The notes under the pieces: generated by a model
What the model was told of the DNA's origin: nothing
Database searches by the model: none
The model's input: only the letters and a program-made list of their open reading frames with translations
DNA from: Dimorphilus gyrociliatus
Taxonomy: Eukaryota; Annelida; Polychaeta; Dinophilidae
DNA length: 64,000 nucleotides
Reading direction: 5' to 3'
Assembly: GCA_904063045.1 (NCBI GenBank)
Contig: CAJFCJ010000005.1
Location: 420,685-484,684, forward strand
Part shown: in pieces, positions 36,400 to 48,290 of the stretch
Layout of the letters: every line of letters starts with the position of its first letter
Numbering within the stretch: the first letter of the stretch is position 1
Program-made: the position numbers and the translations under genes

Positions 36400-38209
36400 T
36401 CATTCAACACATCTGTTAAAAGTTGGGTCAGTGATTGAGCGTTTAATTAATGACATACTATACACATTATTGCTTTTCATTAAGACATTATCGATTAGAG
36501 AAGTGTTCATTCTTAATTGACTTAATTGACAAACACCACATTTAAATATATAAGACATTCCTGTACAATGCGTATCTTGGCGACAAATAGTCATACAACT
36601 TTTAATTGAAATTTTTAATTTTGTTGAGAAAATATTTTCTGGTTTTAAAATATGAAATTGAAAAGGAACAAAGTAATTCTTCATAACTAGATTTTGCCTG
36701 ATACTAGTTTCCTTCGTAATTAGGTCATCTTGTAAACTTGAATTGGATACTTTTACCGATAAGACAATTTGTTTTTATTATTAATATTGATTTGATGAAA
36801 AAAAAAAACTGAAAATTACCTGAACAGTTCAAGCGCGTGTTTGATGAATTAGTCAAAGATATTTTTTCTAAAGCAGCTACACTTATTTTGTTAGCAAATG
36901 TCTTTGAAATGGATTTAATTTCAATTCGATCTACTTCCTTTGATAAAAGTATGTCGTAATACGCATATCGCATATACAAAGGAATGGTTATAAATTTTGA
37001 AGATATCAATTTATTACTCTCAAACAAGTAAACTTTTCCAGAATGCGATTGATCTAGAAGAATTCAATAAGTAAATATAATAAATTACAAACATATGTGA
37101 TATACTGCATATCAAATACCTTACCATTATTATTATATGTACAATAACCAGATTGAATAGAAATATTGGATGTTATTTGCGAAGAGCATAAAAGTTGTGA
37201 GTCCAAAGATCTACAAACAAAGAAAAAGGAAATATAAATGCCATAATAAAATTTATATATATATATATAACTATTAACTTGCAATTTAGATAGTTATCAT
37301 TAAGCCATGTATCAAATGGTGATAAGTTAGACTTATACTTGCAATCTATAAAAGAAAAGTCAATTATTATTTCAATATTGTGTTCAATTTAAGAAAAAAT
37401 GAATATGAATATTATCACCTATTTTATTAATCAGAATTGATAAAACACTAACATATACAGTTTTATAAAATGAAATAATGATTATTTCATTGCTAACTGT
37501 TAAAGAAAAACTTTTAAACGGATATCTTTCTATAGATACTTCTCTTGAAATGCTAATTTTTGACTTCTTCAATATACCCTCACTGTTTAATTTATCTTTT
37601 GAAATAGTAACAAATGCACTATATGAAATATCCACTTTATCTTTCGACACCAAAAAACACCATTGTAAAGTTACTAGCCAATTTAAAGATTGTAATACAT
37701 GATGCGTTGGACCTTTTTTTTATTATCAAGTAACGATAAAAGAGATTCTATTAGTTGTTTTTTCAATTGAAATACACTTTTAAATATACTTACACTCTTT
37801 AAAAATGAATATTAATCCTCGAATATTATTCTTTTTACCATATTGATTGAGAACTTTTAATGTTTGATACGATACGAATGTTGAATAGTCAAATACTATT
37901 GTCAGCATTCTTTGATTCGATGATATATATGGCACCGTTTCGCAAAGTAATGGATTAATTGAATAGACAGACGTTTTCTCAGTAATCTTAAGAAAGATTT
38001 GATAAAGTTAACATAATAAATAAATCTCTATGAAAGATATTTACAATGAAATTATTCGCTAAAACCTCTTCCTGACAATATCCTTTAAAAGTATATGTTA
38101 ATTTGGAAGAGAAGTAACTATAAACAGGCTGAAAATCCTGCGTATTAAACATCAAGTGCAAATTTGACATGATAATCACATATACGAAAATTGCCGTCAT
38201 ATCTTTCAA
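36400..38209 (-). CDS. Secreted multidomain protein, CUB-like N-terminus and PAN/apple-like C-terminus
   Basis: Seven exons (38209-38045, 37986-37794, 37712-37419, 37345-37279, 37210-37125, 37053-36820, 36728-36400) join in phase to 455 aa. A hydrophobic leader (TAIFVYVIIMSNLHLMF) is the signal peptide. Residues about 35-120 (LCETVPYISSNQRMLTIVF) look CUB-like. A beta-rich middle follows, in which WLNDNYLNC and ITSNISIQSGYCTY could form a carbohydrate-binding beta sandwich. The last exon holds a PAN/apple-like Cys pattern (SCMTICRQDTHCTGMSYI then CGVCQL). It is probably an extracellular binding protein. The middle domain is not recognised with confidence. The next two genes to the right also encode secreted proteins, one of them with a PAN domain. 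Confidence 0.62.
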
Positions 38210-38694
38210 ATCATACGATTCGATTCATTAAAATGCGTATATTATATATAAAAATGCTTTATATTGATTTGTTGATATAATAAATATTATTATTCACTGT
38301 TAATGTGCTTAGACTGTTCATTTCGTTCAAGAAATTAATTAATAATGGAAATTTTGCCTAACATACCATACACTATGTAATTATTAAACAAAACTGATTT
38401 TCTATATATATACTGAATATCAATTTAATAACCGAATTAACAGTAAAAAAATGTCTGTGTCAACTGAAGACAAGTTGTATTCATTATTAGAAATTATGAA
38501 TAATTTATGAACGACTTTTTTTTCTCTTCTCTATACATCTTTATGATAAAAATAGATAAAAAAAAAGTATTAACAGAGGTCAATGACGCATTTTAATCAA
38601 CTAGAATTCAATTCTTTATACATTTTTAAGACTAATTAGTTAATTATTTTATTTCGCTAATGTAGGTTTAGATAGATATTCATACTATCCATTT
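38210..38694. other. Spacer, no gene seen
   Basis: Promoter side of the 36400-38209 gene and 3' side of the small PAN gene. No coding frame is supported. Confidence 0.5.
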
Positions 38695-39299
38695 TTAACC
38701 GATTGTACAAATGTCAAATAATCCCTCTTTATTGAGTTTGAATCATGAAAATGATAATTCAAATTAGATGTTTTGATACACTTACCTGAACAATTTTGGC
38801 GCTCATAATAATTATACATATTAAAGGATTTGAATGAAGATGCATGAGTATGTCGAGTTGCGTAGCTCAAATGACAAAATTCCTCGTCGAATTGATAGAT
38901 AACTGATCTAAAATATTTAAAAATATAATATGAAAATATTAAAGACGGCTAGAGAGAAAATATAAACAACAGACAGAAGAGGGAGGAAACAGAAATTTGC
39001 ATTAGGACTTATACAGGGATAAATACTATAGTACTAGAAATTAAGTTTACTTGCAATCACTCCTGGAATCGCAAACTATTTTACAATCATCTACAGGTAT
39101 AAAACCTTTTGCACTTCCCCATTCAGGAACCGTTATTTTATGACCAGCTATAGCCTTTTTGTGGATATATTCATAACAATCACATGCCACTAAAACATTC
39201 CGTCCTGGAAGTTAAGTATATTGATATGAAAAGAAAATATACAGTACCTTTATCGAGTGATAGATAGAAATAAAAGCAAAGGTATATAGCAGTATTCAT
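38695..39299 (-). CDS. Small secreted single PAN/apple-domain protein
   Basis: Four short exons (39299-39248, 39204-39051, 38907-38786, 38726-38695) join in phase to 119 aa. The start is the ATG of a signal peptide MNTAIYLCFYFYLSLD. The rest is one PAN/apple-like domain with WGSAKGFIPVDDCKIVC, SRSDCKSVIYQFDEEFCHL and a final QNCS...DIC. The pattern D-C-x3-C-x5-C is typical of PAN domains that bind carbohydrate or protein. The exon 1 length (52 nt, phase 1) equals that of the neighbouring plus-strand gene at 39955. It is too short to be detected as one open frame and was assembled from splice sites. Confidence 0.65.
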
Positions 39300-39954
39300 T
39301 TTTAATTATTCCAATTGAAATAGATGAAGTCCTTGACACATGATAGTGTATCCTTTAGGTCTAAATTCACTATTTGATTATACAACTATTTTTCTCAATG
39401 CACTGTAATTGCTTAGAATGAAAATAGTTTTCCAACTGAATATTAATGGCGAAAAAATATGAATTTTGCAATTCTTTATCCAAAAAGCCTGATCAATATG
39501 TCTATATAAAATATATAGACAATTTAATGATTAAAATTTGCTATTCGGCAGACAATAAATCAAGTTTCTCTCAACTAATAACTATTATATTGGAAATGAA
39601 AGATTTCTAAATTATTAACATAACAAAGACTACTCCTTTTTCATCACTTTACTAAATAGAAGATTTTTATTGGGCGATTACCAGTTTCATAGAATGAGGT
39701 AAAACAAAGCAAATGATTTAAATGTCACAACATATAATATTTATGACGTAGAAATAAATTATGAAAGTTGTTGGTCTCTGCTTGTTTAGTATATTCTTAT
39801 AGCTTTTCCTTTCATTTCACCAACAGTATGTGCATATAGTATACTTAGCAATTTAAAGATACACACTCTTAAAAGTTCTGTTCTTTAGAAAGAGACCTCT
39901 AGCGTGAAAGTGACTGTTCATTATATTTATTTTTGGTTATTGAAAGCTCCGACA
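39300..39954. other. Divergent upstream region
   Basis: 655 bp between two divergently transcribed secreted-protein genes; it must contain both promoters. It carries a CTCF-like site about 45 bp before the plus-strand ATG. Confidence 0.55.
39892..39910 (+). promoter_or_regulatory. CTCF-like motif, site 5
   Basis: GAGACCTCTAGCGTGAAAG lies 45 bp upstream of the start codon at 39955. It matches the shared pattern GNGNCMYCTAGYG. Confidence 0.4.
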
Positions 39955-41122
39955 ATGAAACTTTGTAGTGTCTTGATCTCTTTTTTAGCAGTTTTAAATG
40001 AACCTGGTAATATTTCTTTGCTTCCATTTTGCGTTTTAATCTTAAATATTCATTGTTTTCTTTATTTTAGAAAGAGGCTTTTGTACATACACTCTTGAAG
40101 TTTTAGGTTCACCCGAAGTTCCGGAAGGATCCTCTTTTCAAGTAAAGTTATCCAGTAGTGTTGAAGGAGCATGCGTGTAAGATTGTAGCTTTCAATAATT
40201 ATCTAAAGAACGCTTTATTACATATTACTAAGATTTCATTTTATACAGAACAAAAGATTATGAATTAGACGCAAGCGATATTGAAATAACGAAAACTTCC
40301 CTTGTCCTTCCGGTTAATTCTGAAAAAGCAACATATATAGGAAAATTTTACGTACTATCAGATTTGACTGAAGAAGAAGACGAAGTTCATAAGATAACGT
40401 TTACCTGTTATTTCGAGACTTCTATTACGACGGCTACAGCTACAGTTACAATTCTTGATGGTGAAGAAGAGGATCCTCGCTTCATGCAAGTTGTCCAAGA
40501 TCAAAGAGATTTAGTTCCCAAGAAAATTTGTTATGATATTAAATCTGAAAATTATAATCAATTGGCAATTTATCACGATCTTGAAAAAAATATTACCATA
40601 ACAGGAACTCTTCTAGATGATTATTATCTACACGAAATTGACCTTTTATCATTTAATTCACACGTTTTTACAACAACAAATGACATTACTTTCAATGGGA
40701 TGAAAACTATTGAATGGAGTGATTGTAAGCAACGCTTTAACTGGTATGATACAAATTTTAACATAGACTGCCAAGATGATACTCTGCACGTTTGGTCTTT
40801 AAGAAAGTCAAACATCAATAGTTCATCATTTCGAATAAAGAGATCGCAAAATGTCAATATCGGCTATTATTTAGACATTTCAATAGATAATCTGCTTAAT
40901 TATCAAAAGATTAGTGGGATTATCGGTAGAATAGGAAAAAATGAATTTAAATTTTTTCAAAGTACACAAGAAGATAAGGAAAAAAAAATTGGTTCAATTG
41001 AAGTTAATGGTCGACTTTTTCCAGTTAGATTCTCAAAACGATATAGTCAAAAATGTTGGTTATTGAATGTCAATGATTTACTATTTCCTTATAAACTTGA
41101 CAGTTATCTTTCTCAAAAGTAA
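39955..41122 (+). CDS. Secreted protein with Calx-beta-like and ITIH C-terminal-like regions
   Basis: Three exons (39955-40006, 40071-40176, 40249-41122) join in phase to 343 aa. The signal peptide is MKLCSVLISFLAVLN. Residues about 22-120 form a beta-rich unit ending in TATATVTILDGEEED, the usual end of Calx-beta motifs (TVTILDDD). From about 140 to the end, KYSQKCW-like and LLNYQKISGIIGRIGKNEF, then SIEVNGRLFPV and CWLLNVNDLLFPYKLDSYL, resemble the C-terminal domain of inter-alpha-trypsin inhibitor heavy chains (LDGLLGQF, LxVNGxxIPV, CWFV...LIDGxYxDY). The von Willebrand A and VIT domains of true ITIH proteins are absent. It is likely extracellular; the partner is unknown. Confidence 0.55.
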
Positions 41123-41867
41123 TGTTTTTGCTATTTTTGAACAATGTCAATGATAGCAATGTTAAGCTAAACCTGGAAATAAACTACGTTATATATATAT
41201 TAAATTGTAAACGTGGTTGTCTATTTCAATATTCAAAATAGTGTATTGAAACTTTGTAAATAAACATGTTTTATTCTTTTTTATAGAAAAAAAGAGACTA
41301 AATAATAGAATGATCATACGTAACTTTAACTTGAACTAGAACCATATATATCTTTATATGATTATAATACGAAAGAAACGATAAATTAAACAATAGGCTG
41401 GTTCTCATTGTAGTCTACGGAGGGGGTATTATAATGAAAAGGGGGACTAAGTCCTTATTGTGGAATAAAGTTCTTTAGTACTATTATTAGTATATTTACC
41501 TGTCTTGTATTTGTGGTTTAAAACCAGTTTAAGAAAATAAACTCTTTATAAAGAGGGCTTTTTTTGTAATTTTGTCTTTTAATGAGCTCGTTTATTGCGT
41601 GTTGATTTCAAAAAAAACTTTTAATGAAGGGACGACAATCCGTAAAAATTTTATATATAGAAATTAAATTCGGTATTTTAAATCAGCTGTTGATAAAGAC
41701 ATTGGCAATAAAATTTAACCAACAATACATTTAGAACAGGAAACTGTTACACTAAACATAAAATCATTTAAATACAACTTTAAAAACGCTTGAACGAATA
41801 TGACTGTAATATAATCATTTAATGTACAACAACTTCCATTATTAATTGATTTTATAGAATTGTTTCT
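41123..41867. other. Convergent intergenic region with G-rich patch
   Basis: 3' flanks of two convergent genes. At 41420-41455 two G5 runs and the palindrome GGACTAAGTCC stand out in AT-rich DNA. No gene is supported. Confidence 0.55.
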
Positions 41868-44800
41868 CTAGCATCTTTGCAACGAATACTTTTTCAATAA
41901 ATACTTTATCAATTTACCTAAACAATTAATATCTTTGTAGAGTAGATTCATATCTTCCGTAAGGTTTAAACTACGAAATCGAACACGAATGTTACTCTTC
42001 GAAGTTATAAATAGAACATCATCTTCATTTAACGTTTCGCATATAGTTAAATTATAGTTATAAAGCATTTGAAATATTTTAGATACACTTTTACAAATAA
42101 TAAATAAATCAATTGGTCGAAGAGATTTTTCGTAGTTTTTTATAGAAGAAACTACTGCAAATTGATTGTATTGGCAATGAAAAAATCGTTTTTCATTTGT
42201 TAAGAATTCAAAACCTAAAGAAATAAAGAAAAATGAAACCTGTGTACTGTCCTATATTTATATAGATACAATCTCTTTCATAACTTAGTTTATAGCCTTT
42301 TAATTCTTGTTGTCTGTTTAAACAATACGTAAAGATTTCTTTATTTTTAATATTTCATTGTTTTTAATGTTTACCTTTTAGCTAGAGTTAATTTTTCCTT
42401 TAATTTAATCAATTTAACTATTTCAGCCATGGAATAGATGTATGGATTAAGAGATGAATTTAACGGGATTATAATAATAATTATCCATACATAAATAGTA
42501 TCATTAACGACACTAGCTCCAAATACAGCTAAAATACCTTTTTTGAATAGATGAAAATGAATTGAATACAGAGTATTTTGATTGAATGTTAGTTTAGGAA
42601 ACCTAGAATGGAGATTGGTACCCAACACAGTATATTTGTCATAACTATAATAATACTAAAAGATAAAAGCTTCTTTCTTCTCTTCCGAAATGTTTCAGGA
42701 TTAACTTTTTTCGTTTTCAAAATCACTCGAAACATCAAAACGTACATAATAAGAATTGATATACAGCATATAGTCATAAAGAGGCTAAAAATAGCAAAAA
42801 AATAGAACCATCCAACCGTTTTTTCATTAGTTAAATGACTTGAAAAGCAAACTGTCGATGTTGAATAATAATTCTAATTGATTAAAAAATACGAAAACAA
42901 ATGTTATAATGAAGAAAAACTACAAACAATACTGAATGATAATGGAATAAGTGAAAGAATTAAACTTAGACAAAAGACTATCGCCGTGGCCATAAAATAA
43001 AAATAGAGAGTAAATAGATTTCTCTTAAAAGGATAAACAATAGCCACGTATCTTTCAAATGTTAATAATACAATAAAAAAGTTTGATGATAATACAGCCA
43101 AATTGATCATTATACCAGATAGAGTACAGAGAGTACTAAATCTCCATTTTTTATCGAAATATATATATACACCATTGTAATATTGATCAACAATAGCTAT
43201 GACAACGAGATATAGACCAGTTAAAAAGTCAGAGAAATTTAATCCCATATACCAAGAAAATGTCTTTTTGCTGGCAAATATTATCTTTAATACTAATGTA
43301 AATATGTTACCAACTATACAAGATGCCGCAACTAGCCATATAGCTATTCTTAAAATTTTTGATCCTATTAAATCTTTACATGATTTAATTAAAGATTTAT
43401 TTGGTGTACATTCAATCAATTTTAATGAAATTTTCTTAGCTATACAACATAATTGGAAATATTCATTGAAGAAATATCTCAATTCGGGAAGATCATCAAT
43501 CATTCGAGTTGTATCGTATTTATTAAGAGTTGTATCATTTAAATATAAATATTCTAAACTTTTGAACGATTTAAATGCTTTTGAATGAATATTAAAAAGT
43601 CTATTGTTATCAATTTCTAATATCTTTAATCTATTTAATCCAGAAAATAGGAATTCATCAATTAAATTTATGTTTGAATATGATAAATCCAAGTGTAAAA
43701 GATTTGGGAAATTATTGAAAAATTCATCTTCAATTTCATTGATTGAATTATTTTCAAAGTTAAGATATTGAACTTTCATTAATTTTACATTCAATCTATA
43801 ATAATTCAATTTTTCTATTCGATTATTTTGTAGATCAATTAAAATGATATTTGTTGATAATCTATTTATGATAAACTTTGTTAATTCACCAAATGAACAG
43901 TTCAATACTCGAATTTCAGTAGTAATTTTTAATAGTTTGAATAAATTATCAATTGGTTGTAAGAATTGTACATATCTGATAAAAGTTGGTAAAGTATCTT
44001 GAACAATACTTCTTGAATGACAAATTATTTCGTATAGATTTCTACATTTACAACCAATTAGGCAATTGATATTTGAGAAACAGTAAAACTCGTCATCTCC
44101 GTGCAAACAATCCAAATTTTCGTTACAAACTTGGCTAAAATTTATAAACTTTTGTTGATTTCTGCATTTGTAATATCCATTTGGATAAAAACTTTCTAAT
44201 AAAACAAGTAATTGTTTCTTTTAAAATTATCTTATTATACTGTAAAATACCGCAATTCGACTCATCATCGCTATAATAACAATGATTTATTCCGTCGCAA
44301 ATACGATCTATTGGCACACAAATGTTCTTCTTTCTACATTTATATTCACCTGGATAGCAGTTCATTTGGGGGAAACATTTTTGTAATTCTTTGAAAGGTT
44401 CTTGGGGTCTTGTTAATAAATTGTTCATAGAATCGTATACTAAACGACATCGAAATTGTGAAATTGAGGAATTCGATAATGCTCTTCTCCTCTTTGCATT
44501 CCTTTCTAAGGATTCATTGCATAAATCCTTTCCAACTTTATCTTTACTATTTCGATTGGCTATTGTATCGTGGGTGTAATAAATGCTCTCTTATACCTAT
44601 TTTCTTCTGTTCTTAAACAAAACTGCGGCGATTCGTCTATTGAATTTGCAGTTGGACAATCCGGCTTTAAATCGCATACTGATATAATTGGTAGGCAAAT
44701 ATCTTTACATTCAAATTGTAAATGACCACAAGCTAAATAAAAGATGGAATTGTTTCTTCTCGTTTTTAACTATTATTATATTTCTATTACGTGGATGGCA

Positions 44801-47800
44801 TTTCTCATCGCTTTCATCAAGACAATTACGTTCGTTATTGCATAATTGATTCGCTTCTAAACATTGACCGTTATCGCACCTTTCATTTTAAGAGGTTTTT
44901 AAGTAACATTAGACGAATATATTGATTAATTTATTGTATAAAAATTACTTACTTTAAATTATTATTGCATATAAAAGCTGAATTAATTAACTAACTAATT
45001 AATGAATGAATTAATTAAAAATTTGAAATTGAAATTACTTACAGCAGTTCTTTTCGTCACTTCCATCTTTGCAATCAACGATAAAGTCGCATACCAGTTT
45101 AAAATTAATAAATTGTTGAATATTTTCACATTGATAAAAGGTTTGTTTATTAATATTGCAATTCTGTTCATCGTAACCATTCAAACAATCATCTTTTCCG
45201 TCACAAACGTAATAAGTACTAATACAATATCCTTGGGGTAAACAACGAAAAGTATTCTTTAAACATTCAGTAAAGTTATCATTAGAAAGTTTCTTATTTA
45301 ATTCATCTCTTTGTAGTTTAAGTAAATCTAATTAGAATATTAATTATTTCAAATATGTAAATAAAGCAAAGACTGAGTGGCAATACTTAAAGGTTTTTGA
45401 CAGATTACTCTATTAAAAACTGCCTTTGAGCATGAAATTGTTGAAATACCAACCGAAGTGACCATTATACATTCAGAATTTTTTATCCATTTTTTCAAAT
45501 GATCAATATAGGCTATGATACGATCTTTGCAGTACCTTCGAAATTTTCTGTTTTTCCCCTCAAAGAAATATAGCAAACGGTGTATTAAATGTTATAGAGT
45601 AAAACTAACGTATTTGCAAATATCCAAGCCGATACTAAATTCAAAGGTAATTTTGCAGAAGTTAATGTTCGTCTATTAGAAGTATCAATAACATTTTGAA
45701 CATCTTTTTAAACAGGAATACAGCATGAAAATCTGTAATGATTAATTGACAAAACTTGAACTTACCGATTGGCAGCGAAAGACCTATTTTAAAAAAGTAA
45801 AGGAAATAAGTGATTAATACGTAAATTTCATTTAAAACTTGATGGTTTTTACTCGAATTTAAAGATTCGTCAACGTTTATAGTTAGAAATGATAATCTAT
45901 GATATTTAATATAAGAGATCACTTTTAAATCATTTTCGTTTGATATTCCAATAAGAGAGAGATTTTTTGAATGGCAAAATTCTTTTAAATTATTATAAGA
46001 TTTCCTAACTTCAAAATCAACGCTAAGATAGCAAGTTGCTTGAAAACTAGTCATATTTTCGTATGGACATAACGAAGGTTTTTCATTACCTGACGATGGG
46101 GAAGTTATGGAATACAATCTAATTTTATTAACTGTTATCTAATTACCAGTTGAATATGGTTTAAAACATTCCAATATATTATGAATAAACTGAAATTTTC
46201 AATAGTAAATATGTTGAAAATATAATAAATAGACTTTGTACTATCTGCGATTCGTACTAATGATTTGTATTGGTACTGTAACATTCCAATTTGAAGAGAG
46301 CATTCATCTAGCGAACGAACGTCTACACGACATTTTAATTCAAGTGTAGTTGTTGATAGTTTATTATATGTTTGTTTTTCTCTAATGAATATAGTGCTAT
46401 CCGAGTAACCAAAATATTTGCAGATTAACTGTTTACATATTTAAAATAGTTGGTTAAAAAATAATTAATATAAACGTACGTTTGTCCATCTCTTTTCACT
46501 CAAATCAACTAAAACGTACAGCCAGATATTCTTATAATATACTTCTAAAAAACCGTCTACTGATGATGGCTTATTTGTTGAATTTCTGTAGATAATTTCG
46601 CTTGAATATAAACGGAACTTGGGCTCTGCTCGAATTGAATGGTTTGAGAATTGTATGCAACAAGGAACGATTGAATGTAGAATTACTAGTTAATTTCTTT
46701 GGAATATTTAAGCATACGAGTTGACAGAATGTATTTCGATAGTGAAAATCGTGTTTGTTCTTTATTTTATGAAATTTACATTCATTCAATGTTGAAGCAT
46801 TCAAATCACACAAGAACTTTGAATTATAATGTAAATCGTATTGAATATTATCAATTGTTAAAGTTTGACAAAATTGTAAATTTGCTAAATGAAGTCTCAA
46901 TGAAAATTCTTTACATATCAATTTAGCTAATGTTATTCTTTCTAGCTGATCATTACGAGTTGATAAAAATGATACTGGACCATATTGTTCCGTTTCGAGC
47001 ATTACATTGAACTTTCCTTCAATATGTTCAATATTTTTTGAATGATAATATTCTTCGATAAGAGCTAATTTATATTCTAAATTATTAACAAATGATTAAA
47101 ACAGTCGTTTAATATAATAATGAAAATTACTTATTTTATCGTAATAAGAACATTTCAACGGTAAACAAGTTGAATTTGTTAAAAATCGAATACTTTCAAC
47201 ACTATTTCTATAATTTAACCAAATATTTTCAACTTTAAAATTCAATTTATATTCATTTTTCTCTAATCTTAAAACATTTTCACAAATATCACTACCAGTT
47301 TTTATCTTATATTGACAAAGTATGTAAATTTTCTTCATATACCGTACATGAACGTTAAAATTAGGAATATTTATAGTAAACATATCTAGTTGAGTGTTGA
47401 AGAAAAAGCATAAAAAGAATAATGAATGAATTGAATTTCAACAATACATGGTTTGTTGACTTTATAGCATTTTATACAAGTAATTGCAGTTTCTACAGGA
47501 CGAGTGTTGCACGCTGTATTCTTTCTGGTAAAATATATAAATGAATTGAATGAATGTTATTGAAATTCAAGTAATATTTTGCCATGTACTGTATATTTAC
47601 AATTTACAATCTTTAAATGAATTTGAGTTGATTTTGCAGTATATTTCAGCATTATTTTTATCTAAAAAAAAGGATTTTAATTAACGTGTATTAAATTACA
47701 TGTTTTTTTTACTATACGTGAGAAATTAGGACAACTAAATATTTGATAATAGTAATTATCGTATCCGTTTGATGAACAAATCTGATATCCAGTTGATAAT

Positions 47801-48033
47801 AAAGAATATAAATGCTTTTTATTCTTATACGGATATTTAATAAGATATTCATTGTTCAATGATTTTGCAGATATAATTCCAAAGACCGTTCTTGAATCTT
47901 CTTTTAATATTTTATTAAAGTCTACTGTAAAATTTTCATTACTTTTGCAGTTTTCTATCGTTTTTGATTTGTATAGAAAGACTTTATTAAGTAAAAGAAT
48001 CTTAAATAAAAGACCATAGTAAAGATTATTCAT
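41868..48033 (-). CDS. Mosaic receptor A: SRCRx3-CTLD-LDLax6-LRR-7TM-kinase-like (GRL101-related)
   Basis: Twenty-one exons join without a phase break to 1641 aa. Exons: 48033-47700, 47661-47601, 47524-47448, 47385-47131, 47076-46687, 46625-46480, 46428-46242, 46131-45853, 45783-45766, 45703-45610, 45547-45387, 45327-45043, 44977-44953, 44879-44791, 44732-44597, 44546-44251, 44195-42928, 42873-42603, 42537-42375, 42313-42270, 42214-41868. After a signal peptide come SRCR-like domains (about 40-155, 250-370, 380-483; e.g. LICKYFGYSDS, SLDEC). A C-type-lectin-like domain (485-667) follows, then six LDLa repeats (680-985; e.g. DCKDGSDEKNC), LRRs (1036-1186; LLHLDLSYSNI), and 7TM (about 1225-1495) with GN in TM1, ERY at 1325 and NPYIY near 1489. 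The tail (1512-1641) looks like a degenerate kinase: LNEDDVLFITSKSNIRVRF then KDINCLGKLIKYLL. The LDLa-lectin-LRR-7TM order resembles snail GRL101. If intron 42314-42374 is retained, the protein stops after TM7. Confidence 0.78.
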
Positions 48034-48290
48034 ACTGTAAACAACTCTGTTTAAATCTCTCAGCAAAAATGAAAGTAACCCTTATTAAATTCACTTTCAG
48101 CCTCTAGACTTATTAAATTTTTCAGTCGACTCACTCCTCCCACTATCTGTTGTTGTTATAGTAACATAATTTTTAATCGAAAATTAGCAATAAGAATTAC
48201 AGTAATCAGGTATATGAAATATAAATATTGCTGTTCATAAAAAACAAACAGGAACAAAATCTCTGCAAAGTTGAATTAACTTTTATCCCT
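48034..48290. promoter_or_regulatory. 257-bp bidirectional promoter region between the twin receptors
   Basis: Only 257 bp separate the two start codons, which are read in opposite directions, so both promoters and 5' untranslated regions must fit here. No CTCF-like site is seen in it. Co-expression is inferred from the layout only. Confidence 0.6.

Noticed and set aside
41420-41455. G-rich patch with palindrome GGACTAAGTCC
   Set aside because: Could be a mobile-element end, but no partner repeat or target duplication was found.
42215-42269. A 25-bp intron with better protein continuity upstream of the kinase-like exon
   Set aside because: Too short to be spliced. A donor at 42269 gives a 55-bp intron in phase and is preferred.
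46300-46320. Another CATCTAGCG motif
   Set aside because: It lies inside an SRCR-encoding exon of receptor A and lacks the flanking GNGNC part; not counted as a regulatory site.
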